Part shown: one piece after another, positions 1 to 12,870 of the stretch
How the letters are laid out: the number at the start of each line of letters is the position of its first letter
Position numbering within the stretch: the stretch's first letter is position 1
Assembly: GCF_008831285.2 (NCBI RefSeq)
Contig: NC_045141.1
Location: forward strand, 19,898,848 to 19,962,847
Reading direction: 5' to 3'
DNA from: Nymphaea colorata
Taxonomy: Eukaryota > Streptophyta > Magnoliopsida > Nymphaeales > Nymphaeaceae
DNA length: 64,000 nt
The notes under the pieces: generated by a model
Told to the model about the DNA's origin: nothing
Database searches by the model: none
The model's input: the letters and a program-made list of their open reading frames with translations, nothing else
Translations under genes and position numbers: made by a program

Positions 1-525
1 AGCCTAGTGAACTTCCACTTTCAAAGAGATCTTCAACCCTAAACTAACTAATGCATTGGTGTTATTTTAGTCTACTAAGATTCCATAAAATTATATTTTT
101 ATTTAATTAGTATTTTCTACAAAGTCATAGTGTTTCAAGAAAGCATATCCTCTTTCGAGCATGATCATAATACTGTCGCAACTAAGCAAGGAAATAAGAT
201 TTTAACAATCACATAAGCATGAGGCTGATTATCAGGTAAATTACACTACAGAGACAATTTCGCTTGATTGTACCACAACCTTGGGTTAAATTGGAATAAG
301 GATTCTAGAATCATTAAGAAGGAAACAAGAACTTAGAAATGTAAACATAGTGCAATTCCCAAAGCAAAAAGATGTGAAAATTGCTCTCTTTATTAACAAT
401 TTTACCTGCGCAAATATCGGGATAACACCACAAATATGACCATCTTAGTCTTCCTACATGCTTTCAAAAGAAAAAGAATTTCAAAAACAATATCCTAGTT
501 TTATGCTAAAGATTAATCAAATCAC
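1..525 (-). other. ARP9 intron 9 (partial)
   Basis: AT-rich sequence downstream of the ARP9 donor at 525. No reading frame here resembles the continuation of ARP9, and no other gene is visible. A possible donor-like string near 408 lacks an exon in front of it. Confidence 0.6.
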
Positions 526-3500
526 CTGGTGTATCACAGCCGACCCAAACTTTAGGTCTCGCAAGACGATGGTCAGCATCTCCTTAATTTCTACCTCAGC
601 AAAAGTTGCATCAGAAAGTTTTGTAAGAAATAAATTAAATAAAAAAATAAATCAACTGAAATTTGAGAAACAATATAAAACCAGTGAAAAAATTACAAGA
701 ACATATTTTCTCTAGGTGTTATTTCTTCAATAAGAACAAAAGATCCTGACATACGATGACCAGAATTTGCTCTTTGCTTACTTCCTACAGAATGTTCAGT
801 AAAAGGAAATAGCATAGTACATTTAATAAGGTTCATCATGACTTGTCAAAAACGAGCAACAAAAGGACCTCAATTTTACCTGAAAAGATACGACAAAAAT
901 ATAAAGGATGGAAAAAAAAAGAGAAGCATAACAAATACCACGGCTATCAAATGTTTCTGGCACAACAAGGATGGCAGAATACAAGCTTCTACTGGCAGAA
1001 CAAATTTGCAACTTTTCATTTAGTACCCAATCCCAAATGGTAAAAAGATCTTCAGCAACCTATAATGTCAATCCAATAAAAGCCAAATAAGACCTCAGAA
1101 AGACAATAAAAATATAGAAAAGTATTTCAGTCTTGATGTTGGATGCAGATGCTTGGCAGAGTGAACATTATTAATATGTGTTTCATAGGTAACCAAGCAT
1201 ACAATGATGGCTACATAAACGGAGTACATTTTGTTGATTATTTAAGTTAAACAGGCTGAAAGGTCCAAATGAGCAAAAGACATCTTGACTCTTGGTATAC
1301 CTGTTGGGAGGAGTAATACTGAGAGACATTAAAATGACCTCGGCGGATAGGGCGGCACAAGCAATATGGATCGGTTGGAGCAATTTTCAGTGCCTCCTCA
1401 CCACAAATGAACTCTCTATAACTGTACTCACTCATTCTTTTCCCACTTTCCACTAAATCCCGTTCATCCGACACATTTTCTTTGGCATCTTTATTTTCAG
1501 AATCTTCTGCAGAAAGGTAAATAAACTTTAGCATGTGTTCATGACAGAAGGTAGATAGGAAGTGGAACAGATTGCAAAAGTAAGAAAATGCACGTAAAGT
1601 AAAAGGAAGCACAGTTAACTTAGTACTGATGCTTAAGGTCATCAATAAGCCTATCCTTGAGCAAATTGCTTTCACTAGCACAATAACATGAAAGTAGGGA
1701 TATGATTTAGATATTAACTGATATTCAATGTGTGTTCGAATTCCAGTAGTTGGATTAAAAAGGAAAGATCACACCCAATTAGTAATCAGCTGCAGATTTT
1801 GTATCGGGTTTTCCTTATCAAGTCCAATAGATATCCAATTTTCACGGACACCCGTGTCCAACTACAGGTAAAAATTCAGGTACAGTATTTATTTTTTTTC
1901 TTTAATTTTTGAATCTCAATCCCAAGCAGAGTCAAATCAAGCAATACCCAAATAGTTGGATAGGGTACTAGCTATATCCAATCCATTGACACCTCCACAT
2001 GAAGATTGAACTAGAACAAGTACAAGTTTAAGACGTTGGTATGTTCATAGCTTGTACAACTACATGCATACGTAGTTGAGGGGAGGACACTGGCACGTCT
2101 AACTAGAAACACAAAATTTTATGCTCTTCATAAAATCAGCATTGCCTTGAGGAGATTATTTAAGCAGTTCAGAAGTAGACACCATGATGATTGGTTGTTA
2201 TCTTGTAAAACCATTATTTTCATACTTTATTATAGAAAATAAAACTACAAAGGAAAATAAAATATAAAGAACCGGTGCTTCATGCTTTGGAAGCCAAGTA
2301 CTCTTTTACTAACACTGAGTTTGATTAGAAATGAGTGTAAACCAGTGTAAGAGTGTATGACAAGATAAAATAGTCAAGGCCTCTAATAGAACTAGATCAA
2401 CCATGAAGACGTACCCCATAAACTAGAAAATTACCTCCACAGGACAAGAAGTAAGACCACTGTAGTTAGAACTTATAAGTGCCACGTGGACTAGGCAGGA
2501 ACCTGAAAAGGCCTCATCAAGGGCCTAGGAGGTCCTATTTTGACAAAAGCATAGGGAAAAAGAGAATGAAGAAGAAAATAGGGAAAATGAGGGATTTGAA
2601 ATTCTCTGCTTTAAAATATATACTAGAAGATAGAACAAACCAACAAAAAAAAAGTATTGAAATTGGGAAAAAATGGTTTGAGGCACCTAGGTGCCTCAGC
2701 CTAGGCATTTAGTTTGCGACCCAGCACCTGGAATACATAGTGCAAAACACTTGTCAAATGAATTTACTCGATGCCAACCATGTTTTGCAAGACCAGAAAA
2801 CAAAGAAGGAACAGAATAATAATGTTCAAGTAATCACCTACTGGCAAGGTAAAACTTGGATTTTTTTCAGTCACGTTTGTCCAAGAAAAGGGGGTATCAG
2901 TTTTACTGTTTTGCGGATGGTATCCATCAATATGATTGACCTGCATAAACTTCAATAAGACAACATCTGACAGTCATTTAAAACTGGTCTAATATTTGAA
3001 CATAAAGGGAAATTTCCCGAACAAGAATACAAATTCAGGAAGAGAAAAGATCACTGATAGTTCAAAGGTCCATAGTCTATAGGTGAAGATAAAAAATCCC
3101 ATAAAGATTACCAGACCAGGTTGCCTTAGAAAAAATAAAATTTGATAAAAATTTTGTGCGTACATGAACCAATGACAAAACATTTTGACCAACTTGTTCA
3201 AATAACATTATCTGAAGAGATGCATAATGCATAAGAAAAAAAAGGAGATGCTAATAACAAAGGACAACTGGATAAGTAATATTTCCCATATGAGCAGCAG
3301 GGTTTAAAGATTCATAACTAGTAACTATTTAGTTTACCATCATACTAAAATAATTCAGAGATTTACCAATTAATTTTACTTCACGGATTCCATTATTATG
3401 TATTCTCGTGAATGATTTTTCTGCATAAATATGTGACTACTTTTTGGAATATTTCAAAAATTGTCAGTTTTGCTGTATTTCATGTCTATGTAAAGCATCA

Positions 3501-5994
3501 ATCTTAAACCAATATTTTTTTTTTTATTCTCACATTCAGGAAGAGAATAAAGGTTATCTGACTGCATGAGTTTCTTAAATCCATGATCTATTGTGCTAAC
3601 AGCCTTCTCTTCAAATTTCATAGTAGAATGAAGTTGCCAGACACCATGATACTCAAACAGCACATATTTTCCTTCGTCTCATATCTTTCCCAATAGTTCC
3701 ATATTTCTTTCATACTCAATAGAAATACCAATATGCCATCCACTCCACCCTTTTTCCACAATATGTTTATGTTAAAAACATTTCAAAGTGAAGCCTGATT
3801 ATTCTAGACTTGAGACATTTTGTTGCACATTCTACAATATGATTCTTGGTCTCAGTAGAGATAAATTTCCTCCTATAAGCTATGCATCCTGTCTAACCAC
3901 AAAATTGCAGAGATTCATGACACAACTAACAAGTAAAGGCAAATTATATGTTTTCCTGACCATCATTTGTTTCTTAAAAAAGGCAGTTATCTCAAAGTTG
4001 ATATAACCAGCAACTGTATCTGCAGTTGAGACAAAGGAGTCATCTTTATGCTTGCTCCACAAGTAAAGACTTAAGTAGGCCCCAATAAAGAATGCTTTTT
4101 TTATTACCTTCTTATGCCTCGTCAGAGAAAGTCATGATAGAAGCGCAGAAATGACAGAACAAAGAAAAGGTTCTTCACATATCTGATCTTAGAGACTTCA
4201 CCGCACATATAGAATAACTCACCAGGAAATACTCTTTTTTCTTTCAGAATTTATGCCTAATCATGACATTGTTCGGTCTAATTCTAAGCAACTAAAAGGT
4301 GTATGTAGGTCTAATTAAGTTCCCAAGCACAAGCACAACACCTTGCGGAACCACGGCATTCATCATGATGAGGAGAATATCGGTTCTTGGTCACTTTTTA
4401 GTTTCTATGTTTTACAACATCTGGAATGCGGAATAGACATGAGTAGTCCCCACGGACTGCAAAGAGAATTAATCCCATGAATATACTACAGTATATCCGC
4501 TGACTGCAAAGCAGTATACTGGCCTTTTATGGATTGTGTTCCAAGTAACCTCGAAGGTTTTACACCCACATTGATAGGTAGACTACTAAATGAATGAATC
4601 CAGGCATGAAGCCAAAAAGATAATAATAATAATTTTTTAGTTATATTAATTTCTAAATTTTTTCTAAACTTTTAAATTATTCACACAGTTTTTTTCTTTA
4701 ACATTCCAGCTTCCTGCTCGAGCTACTTAATCCTGCAACTCAAATATAATTTTCTACTGCTTCCATTCAACAAGTAAACGCCATCCAGATACACAACTAA
4801 TTCAGCTCCCTAAGCAGCCTAATATTCCATCCCAAACTTCAATACACAAATATTCAGAAAGTGCCATATAAAGAACGCTTTCCCACACCCCTGTCTAGGT
4901 CTTACCATATAGCCCACAAAAAGAAGCCGTAGTCATCATTTTACAAAAGTTGCGGAAAAGACTTCGTCAGAAAGAGCAAATCCATTTAAAGGAGTTTTAC
5001 ATATGAGTCTTCAGTTACAAGTGGAGTCTTTAAATATCTAAGAGAAACCATTTTAACGACATTACTAAAGATTAGGGAGCATCCGATACCTTGCGATGAG
5101 ATGAACTGTTCGCATTTTCTTCATCCAGAAATGGAATCTTCAATAAAGATGCAACCTAAAATAAAACTAAAAAACGATAAGTACCATATACAACAAGAAT
5201 TTAGAAACGTAATCCCCAATAAGCAAATCCCAACAAAGAGATACTTACGGCATCATACGCCTTTTCACGCTCAGCACATTGCGATGGAGTTGCTGGACAG
5301 ACAAGCATCTGCCAATTATATGAAGAAAAGTTAGATAACTAACAATCTCTTTGTTTCGGAAGAGGAAAACATAGACAGGGAAAGACCCGTCTTGACCTGA
5401 TCTTTGATGGTTAACTGTGGCCCCTGACTCCCTTCAGAGTCCGAACTACGTATATGTCGAGCAATGCAATGAGGAATGCTAAAAGGAGCATTTTGGTGTG
5501 CAAGACCTATCCTAACATTTGCCGATCCTGGAGAAGGAGAACAAACTTTATTTCCCATTTCACTTACAAAATACAACGGTTCTCGGAACTGTCATGATAT
5601 GCCACTTCAACTTCACAAGCAATCCTGGTTCTCGCTTCCAACTTCACCATCAGCAATCCCATACAAGTATATACCTAAGGTTTCATAACTGATCAACAAT
5701 GATTATGCTCTAACCACGTAATCCGATCGTCTTTAACACCGCTCGAACCACAGGAAAACCGATTACCGGTACAAGTAATCGATAGCCCGATCGACACACT
5801 GAAATCTAGGGCAGATTTCCCAGTTAGGGTTTCTTTACCTGGGTTGATAACGACGAGATTGGAGCCTCTCTCGGCCAAAAGCTGTGAAGGCACTACGGTT
5901 TTGAGATAGTCCTGCAAAAAAGCACAATAATTTAGCGAAGGAAGAAAAAGAGAGCCATCTCCATTTGGCGATTGGAGAAAAACACACGAACCAT
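526..5994 (-). CDS. ARP9: Actin-related protein 9 (ARP9), N-terminal half, runs off the left edge
   Basis: Nuclear actin-fold protein. Plant ARP9 resembles the Arp8 class that sits in INO80 chromatin-remodelling complexes (family knowledge). I see nine coding exons with GT-AG borders: 5992-5994 (only the ATG), 5839-5911, 5397-5527, 5249-5308, 5090-5155, 2838-2940, 1301-1506, 939-1059 and 526-590. They total 828 nt (276 codons) with phases that close. Recognisable stretches are DYLKTVVPSQLLAERGSNLV, the phosphate-loop-like segment VVINPGSANVRIGLA, IPHCIARHIR, RRGHFNVSQYYSSQQ, YSAILVVPETFDSRE and IKEMLTIVLRDL. The next expected exon is not found in 1-525, so the C-terminal half, including the second actin subdomain, lies outside the window. 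Least certain are the donor at 2838 (an in-frame alternative would end at 2842) and whether a short variable exon was missed between 1507 and 2837. Upstream, 5995 to about 6110 is 5' UTR. Confidence 0.93.
1507..5089 (-). other. ARP9 introns 5 and 6 with the small exon at 2838-2940
   Basis: Intron 5 spans 2941-5089 and intron 6 spans 1507-2837. Both are AT-rich and full of short spurious frames on each strand. Intron 6 has a low-complexity part around 1840-2000 that looks like degraded repeat DNA. I see no nested gene. Confidence 0.5.
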
Positions 5995-6110
5995 GTGGCG
6001 GAGTTAGCAATTGTGGGAAGACTGAGGTCGTGAAGCCCGCCGTTGGCGAAGAGATGGGAGGGAAAGCAAAGCAGGCGTACTCACTCAATTTCGCTGCTCT
6101 TTAGTTTCGC

Positions 6111-7332
6111 GGCCAAACGCAGCGACGGTGCAAAATGGGTTGGACCTCCGGCTTGGCCGCAGTCCGATCCAAACCATGTTTCGGATCAATAGCATGTACT
6201 GGGTAGTCAAGGCGGAAGCCTCCCTCCCCATTTCCTATCATCTTTCTACTTTAAGCTGCTTCGAGACACACATGATTTGTTAATGCAATCTATCGTTCTC
6301 AAAATTGGTTTCAAAATCGATTCAAGCAATGAAATATCATTGTTTGAAATGATAAATAGAAATGTATAATTAATTAAAATGACGATTCTTCAAATTATAT
6401 ATATATATAATTTTTCCCCTTTTTCTTTGAAAGAACTTTCCAAGGTACTGACCACTAAATTTTAAGAGGAGGACGCTCTGAAAAAGATGAGGCTGCAAAA
6501 TAGTGGAATTCAAACTTGCAACTTGGCACTCACAAAAACCTCCTCATTATGTGGTGTACGATTTTAAGGATGTTTTTTTCAAATTATTTATATGTTAGAC
6601 AGCTCTGCGTAGATCATGCGCCCAGCTACCAGTAAGTGTGCACGAAAAACTCGTAGCCTGGACGTTCACATTATTGATAACCAAGTCCAAACCGGAAAGA
6701 AAAGGCGATCAAGTAGTGAGTATATACAACACGGATGTTTATCACTCTTATGGTTAGTTTGTAAAATGTAATTCTCCTTTTTGCATGGGCACATACAAGA
6801 CGGGCAAGTATTTTATTTTTGTAGGTACTACTACTACTCTCTCTCTCTGTCAAGTGAAGAGCCAAACAATAGGCAAATGAAACTGGTCAGGCTGGGTAGC
6901 GAGTAATGAGTGTGTCCACTATGCGATTCATAAGGTCACGGCTATTCTGATGGCATTAAAAGATGTTGATATTGGGTTGAGGGGTACTTGATGTGGCTTA
7001 AGAGACAGGGTGTTGCATCCAATCCTCTTCCCCATTCTCCCTCTCTCTCTCGCTAGCGAGGAAGCATGAAGAAACCCTCTGACCTCACGATTTATCCGAG
7101 TCAACTTGCATTGGATGAAAACAAATGAAATCCAATTTCTGAGACCATTCATAAGAAAAAATGCAGTTGGCAGTTGCCTGTCATTACAAGTCACTAAATC
7201 AACAAGAAGATAGATTTTTTTCCCCACAAAATCCTGAAGTAGCCTAAGGAAACACGTCATACATCGGTAGGCTTGGATAACAGCATACGGTCGTAGCTGT
7301 AGAGGGGAAAAAATTAACACAAAGGTTCATGC
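6111..7332. other. Spacer between ARP9 5' end and the 3' end of the lesion-inducing gene
   Basis: The left part should hold the ARP9 promoter and the right part the 3' UTR of the neighbouring gene. It contains a short (TA)n run near 6400 and CT/GA runs near 6835-6850 and 7035-7055. No supported gene. Confidence 0.5.
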
Positions 7333-10300
7333 TTATGTTGTCTTTGCCTTGGAAGCATTCTTCTTGTGATGCTGCTTCTGTTTCTTAGGATGTGTACTCT
7401 TCATTCCTAAGAAGAAAAATAGTGCTCCAAAAAGTGCCAGATTCTGTTGAAATACAAAAAAGAAGCATTTAGTTTGGACAAACAGAAGTAATCTAAGCGG
7501 CTTTCAATCTCCGGATACAGACATGCTGATCATACTATGTAGAACACAAAACACAACACTAATTACCTGCAAAAACTGCATGAGGATTGGAACGAATTCT
7601 GGATCAGACGAATCATAATTGAAGAAGTCATGCAGAATAGGCATCGAAAATATTAAATAAAGAAGCTGCACCAGGGAAAAACAAGGTTACGGCAATGCAT
7701 AAGTGACAGAATTCAGCAAGTCAAACATGAGTAAGCAGAGAATCTAGTATCAGGAGCACTCTTACAGACCAGAAGATATGCTCCAAAAGAACTCCCAAAA
7801 ATGAAGAGAATGCCTCCAACCCCCTTCAAAGCAATGCAAGCAGCTACTAGATACTTGATCTGTCAAAAACGTTTGAGAGTGTAACCAGTATGCATGGGAA
7901 ACTAAGTATGTTGATTTGATATTGCAGAAGCCTAGGTGCAGAATATACATTCCCACTTGGTAGTGCAGGAATGCACAGTGCGCACTTCTCTGAGAAGCAC
8001 TATCATGTCAGGCTGTAATTTTCCAAAACTGTTTACATGAGAGGGAGAGAGAGAAAGACAGAGAGATTCTCACTTGAATTTCTGGCACAACCCCTAGACT
8101 AGTAGCAAAGTAGCTCGTAAGCAAGTTCAACTTGGGTTCAAAAGCTTGTGCAAGGGCTCCACCATTAACCCCAAATTCAGTCAACCTAAAACAAAGAAAT
8201 AAGTGAACATGGTTTATGCATGTGTCCAACTTCTCATAAATTTGCTTTTTTCCTTTTTTGGCATTTAGATACAGGAACACAAGCATGATTAATCCAATCG
8301 CTGAAGACATTGTAGAAAATGTGTTTGTGTGTGTCTTTATATATATCTATAGAGAGAGAGGGAGGGAGAGAGAGAGTGAGAGAGACACACACAAACACAT
8401 GCAAACACAAACACTACATGAGCCCAAATTTGTGGTAATACCCCCAAGACCAATGTCCTTGAGCCTCCATTTGCTTGAGCAGTAAAAAGTTGCTGTCAAG
8501 TGTCATGCATAAGCACTACCATAGTTGATGTTGGCTCCACATCGGACATATAAAATCAGTTCAGTGGATGGGACTACAATTAGAAATAAAGCACATGAAT
8601 AGCAAAATTCTGATAGTTGACTTTATAGCTAAAAATAAGCACCCATCTACGCATTCTAGAGTTGATAACATTTAGAGACTACTTGACTTGAATAAGAAAT
8701 AATAAGTCCCAACTGCAATTAGCTTATAACTTTACCTCCGATCCATTTTGAGCCAACATAAAAGCAAAAGACAAAAAATATGTATAGGCCAGATGTTTGA
8801 CAGCCTTTATTTGTCAAGCTGCAATTATCTAACTGATACTGATAATTTGCACAATAAAACTTACGCACTTCTGATGAACAACTGTTGTCATCAACTAAAG
8901 CATTTAATAACTTAAAACATGTTCAATCCAGATCTTTCTACTCTTTTTTGAGGGAAGAAAATATTTTATTCATACTTTGGGATAATGAAAAACAGGACGG
9001 GAACTAGAGAGTCACAAAAATATAGGAACTATCAAATATCTGTGACGCGGCAAATGTCCAAAAGTTATGTTACTATTGGTGAAGGCATTCTTATTGAGTA
9101 GTTTAACTTCAGCACTCAAATAAATCTAACGCACTTAGTTAATTTAACAGTTAAATTCTACTTACCCTACAGACTGACAGTAGGAATGAGGACACAAGTA
9201 GGCCTTTTTGGATCCAAACGAGAACCCAGTGTTCAAGCTTGATTTAGGTTTATTTCAAGCAAACCCATAAATTATCTCAGGCACTTACTATGTTTACCTA
9301 AAACGCCATTTTGAACTTTCAAAAAATATGAAAAGGTCAACTATATTTCCTTCTTATTACTAAATTTTCAACAGGTATTGTTTGCATGTAGACTAGACTA
9401 CATAATCAAAGAGGAGATATTTTGAGGCTGAATTGCTCATAGATGACTTGAGCCAGGAGAACTGTGAATAGCAAGCATGTGGATACACCAACTAAGGTGA
9501 ACACTGAGTACCAAGATTTGGTAAATACAGAGCAATCAGTGAGGCTTCCATTATTTCAACAGCCAGCAGACAACCTTATCCCTTTGACTATTTTTGTGTC
9601 CTGCTATTTCCTATTCACACACTTGACAATCAATTAACTCCACCACATAAAAGTTCATCTTTGCAGGAATCTTGTGAATCATTTATTGTGTTCACAACAG
9701 GGAGCAAAAAATGCCTTCCTCCTAAGATGTCTAGTAAGCAGCCAGTGTTCATTTGCACAAGCAGCTTAAACTGTCTTTATTGGATACAGTAACACTAAAA
9801 AAGACAGAGGCATTTCAATTTAGCAAAAGAACTAAATAAGTATACGTGCTTTTCTCCTTTCTCCAAGAGTAACTTGCATTTTCCAGCAAATAAAGCTGAC
9901 AGATAAATCACTATTATCTAGAGCATAGTAGTAGTTTTTCGTTGTGGAAAGGAGTTGCAATAGCCAATGCTTCCTACCCAAGGCTTTTAATTATCAACAA
10001 TTCAATTGCATCAGGGAAGGTGCGAGGAAGTGTAAACATAACAGTAATACCACAACGAATTCCAGTTTTTATAGTGCAACCATGTTCATCAAAGTCCGCT
10101 GCCCAAGAATATTTTGAGTTTCTCACGCAAAGATTTCCTACATAGCTGTCTCATGAGGTGTATTGTTCTCAAGCCCTCAAACGCGATGGACAAATTCAGG
10201 AGAAAGATAACACCGACTTTTGCATGTAATAGGGAAAAAAAAAACGGAAAACAAGCATCCAAAAATGGGCAATGCATACACATAACTCCGAATAAAGGAT

Positions 10301-10634
10301 GAAGCTAGCCGTATAAAGAAGCATTCGCATCCAAAAGGAATGAAAAAAAATGACCCAAAAACTACAGAAAAAAGGGCCAGAAAAAGCATGATGATGACCG
10401 AAGAAACGAAAGCTTTACAACCCGCCAAAAAACGGGAAAACAACAAGCGTGTACGAGCAAATAAAGAGAAAGAAATGGCAGCTCATCTTCTGTCTTCTCA
10501 GAGAATAATGAACGTCCAAGGCGCCCGCGCGCTCGCGAGAAAGAGAGAGAGAGAGAGAGGCCTTACTTCTGCCATGCCGAGAGGATGAAAACAGAGGAGA
10601 AGAGAAGCCTCCCAAGGCAAGAAACGAAACCCAT
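7333..10634 (-). CDS. HR-like lesion-inducing family membrane protein
   Basis: Small integral membrane protein of the plant HR_lesion family (related to Arabidopsis At5g43460 and At1g04340). Members have been linked to hypersensitive-response-like lesions, but the biochemical role is unknown. Five exons: 10567-10634, 8074-8185, 7770-7859, 7567-7665 and 7333-7443, summing to 480 nt and 159 aa, the usual family length. Exon 1 encodes MGFVSCLGRLLFSSVFILSA, exon 2 LTEFGVNGGALAQAFEPKLN, exon 3 ALKGVGGILFIFGSSFGAYL, exon 4 FSMPILHDFFNYD and exon 5 NLALFGALFFLGMKS followed by a basic Lys/His-rich tail. About four hydrophobic segments are visible. Intron 1 (8186-10566) is 2.4 kb. The exon 3 donor used in this model is GTCTGT; a stronger-looking GTAAGA lies four bases downstream but would break the frame. 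A CT-repeat lies upstream of the start. Confidence 0.92.
8186..10566 (-). other. Intron 1 of the lesion-inducing gene
   Basis: A 2.4-kb AT-rich intron. It holds a (GA)n/(CA)n block at about 8348-8410 and otherwise unique-looking sequence. No nested coding region is recognisable. Confidence 0.6.
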
Positions 10635-10702
10635 TTCGCGTCGCCTCTGGCTCCGAGGGTGCAGCAGAATCCCTCAGCAAACGCCAAACAGAGACACAGA
10701 GA

Positions 10703-10704
<2 letters not shown>

Positions 10705-10738
<34 letters not shown>
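10705..10738. repeat. (GA)n microsatellite upstream of the lesion-inducing gene
   Basis: Near-perfect GA dinucleotide run, read as (CT)n on the gene's strand, about 70-105 bp upstream of its ATG. It is either in the 5' UTR or in a core-promoter pyrimidine patch. A shorter GA run also sits in the start of intron 1 (10546-10560). Confidence 0.85.
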
Positions 10739-10739
<1 letters not shown>

Positions 10740-10740
<1 letters not shown>

Positions 10741-11579
10741 CGTTCCCGCTAAATGGGGGCCATTTTTCAAATTACCAACAACCTTCTGGTTCTTTTTCCA
10801 CTGAAAAAGGAAAATCTTTAAAAACACATCTCTAGAAGTGTGGTCCTAACAGAAAGCACATTTCGATTTGTTAACAAAATATTTAGTTATAGTCCATAAT
10901 TTCTAAAAAGGCTTATTACTTAATTTCAGTCAAATAAACTGCTAAATTTGACGATACTTTTTTGTAATGGTGGAAAAAAATATTAGGTAATATTTTTAAT
11001 GACTTAAAAAAATTAGCATGTTTTTTATATTGCCAAAATCTCAAACGCGTTCCTGAAAATTCCTATTAGAATATTCAGCGGGTCCTTTTTGGATCTCTAA
11101 TATATAGATCAAAAAAGCTTATGAAACTGCATAATCGTGCTCTTCAAACCTCCACATTTTATATTGTTTTCGTTAAGATCAATCTTACAAGTGCAACCTG
11201 AACAATAATTAACTTTTGAATTGTCAAGATATGGAATCAACAATTTTATAATATGTAAAAAATCTATTATTAAAAAAAGTCAAAATTTGATTTTTTGAAA
11301 AACACATTTTAGCATAGAATACACATTCAGAGTCAGATTCTTTAGAATCCTATCTATGTAATACTTTTTTGACCATTGAATAACATTAAAACAATGTTGG
11401 TAAAAAATGAAAGAAATTCAAGTTCCAATTATTTTCTCCATATCACCAAAGTTGGACATGTTCTTCTGAAATTCCCATTTCTTTTATATCACTCCTCTTA
11501 TTTCCTTTTGATTTTGAAACATAACTTCTCGTTCTCACAATTAGGGTTCGTCTCTCCTTCCTTTTAATTATGTCCTTTT

Positions 11580-11614
<35 letters not shown>

Positions 11615-12102
11615 CACACACACACCAGAAAATATGCACACAATAGTTCTTAAAATATAAGAACTCTTGTCATTCAAGTTTGACATCTTGCATCAATCAT
11701 TTAACCTAGAGGGAATTTGAAAGGAGAGAGGAAAAAATCAAATATGTATGAACGTGGAAGATCTTATAATTAGAAAAGAACACCCCTGAATTGTATGTTG
11801 AACTCCAAAAATATCTGACCATACAATTATCAGTTTCTCAAACACATACAGGAAACTGTTTATAAGGGATTAAGAAGCGGAAAAAACTGCAACCCATTGT
11901 TCTTCTCATCCTCCTCAATATTTCACATACACAAGCTGTAGAAGAACACTATATATTATGTCCCTTCAGTGCACAAATGCAGACAAGATACTGTTTTCAT
12001 ACGTAATTGGTAGCACCAACATGATACAACAATACTGAGACTGTTATTTTATGTGAAGAATTCGTGTTACACGAAGGGAGCTGGATCATGACTTTGTGTG
12101 TA
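10740..12102. other. Intergenic spacer
   Basis: AT-rich sequence with a composite (CA)n(TA)n(CA)n microsatellite at about 11581-11626. It includes the promoter side of the lesion-inducing gene and the 3' flank of the first RWPQGWC gene. No gene seen. Confidence 0.5.
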
Positions 12103-12660
12103 CTAGCACCAACCTTGAGGCCATCGGCTGCGAGCCTCCATCTTAGGGATCTTCCACTTCTTCTCCTTCAATTTCATAAACAGCTTAAGGAATGGATCCT
12201 TCTCTAGCTCATGAATTTCTTCGCCCTCTTTGACTGGATCTGGTGCAACGTAGGGGCTGGGAGGAACGTACAGATCGTCGTAAGATCGGATCTTGTCGAG
12301 CTTTTCGTAGCTGATCTCGAGGGACTCTGGTGGTATGTTATGTGACAGAAGAGGAGAGGCGCCTCCCCAATTGTTCGAGGGGAAAGAATGGTGCTGGGAA
12401 GCCAAGATGTCTGGTTTATCTTGGGCCATGGGGAAGAAAGGGTTTTGGTGATCTGCAGCATGTTCCTCCCCCTTCTGTTCTTGCACTACAGGAGGGATGA
12501 TTTCCTCCTTTTCTTCTTCCTCAACCATGCTGTTGTTTTCTTCACTGCCATCGTCCTCCTTTGGGTACTGGTCACCATGATCATCTTCCATCTCTCTTTC
12601 TCTGTCTCTGATTTGCTGAAGCTGATTGAACAATGAAGGGGAATCAAAGTTGTTGATCAT
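12103..12660 (-). CDS. Uncharacterised acidic protein with C-terminal RWPQGWC, copy 1
   Basis: I do not recognise this family. The single-exon frame encodes 185 aa, or 162 aa from the internal Met24 at 12591. The N-terminal half is highly acidic (runs of Glu at residues 40-53) and looks disordered. An NPFFP motif lies at 73-77 and HHSFPSNN at 90-97. The Tyr/Pro-rich middle (118-142) is followed by DPFLKLFMKLKEKKWK and the terminal block KKWKIPKMEARSRWPQGWC. There is no signal peptide or membrane segment. The same terminal block and the same order of motifs occur in the gene at 16447-17067, on the same strand 3.8 kb away, which is the main evidence that this is a real gene and a tandem duplicate. 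Met24 (MEDDHG) aligns with the internal MEVNQKE start of copy 2 and may be the true start. NPF motifs can bind EH domains, but that role is only a guess. Confidence 0.72.
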   Translation of the reverse strand: MINNFDSPSLFNQLQQIRDREREMEDDHGDQYPKEDDGSEENNSMVEEEEKEEIIPPVVQEQKGEEHAADHQNPFFPMAQDKPDILASQHHSFPSNNWGGASPLLSHNIPPESLEISYEKLDKIRSYDDLYVPPSPYVAPDPVKEGEEIHELEKDPFLKLFMKLKEKKWKIPKMEARSRWPQGWC

Positions 12661-12864
12661 TTATACTGGGTAGAGAAGGAGATTCATGATGAGTCTTCGA
12701 AAGATGGCAGTTGTTGTAGACATGTTGCAACGTTTGGAATCGTGTGAATGACATTATTGACTTTGACCTCACAAATACCTAAAAGTGCTCCTCGATCCAG
12801 ACAGTTTACTATGATTGAACTCACTATCAGATCAGCTCTTAAGAGGCAAGGATCACACGGATAC

Positions 12865-12870
12865 TTTATA
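12865..12870 (-). promoter_or_regulatory. Candidate TATA box of RWPQGWC copy 1
   Basis: TATAAA on the minus strand inside CTTTATAAAG, about 205 bp upstream of the first ATG. Plausible spacing, no other support. Confidence 0.35.

Noticed and set aside
10340-10827. Frames on both strands around the HRLI first exon
   Set aside because: Shadows and GA-repeat translations; only the MGFVSC frame joins the conserved exons.
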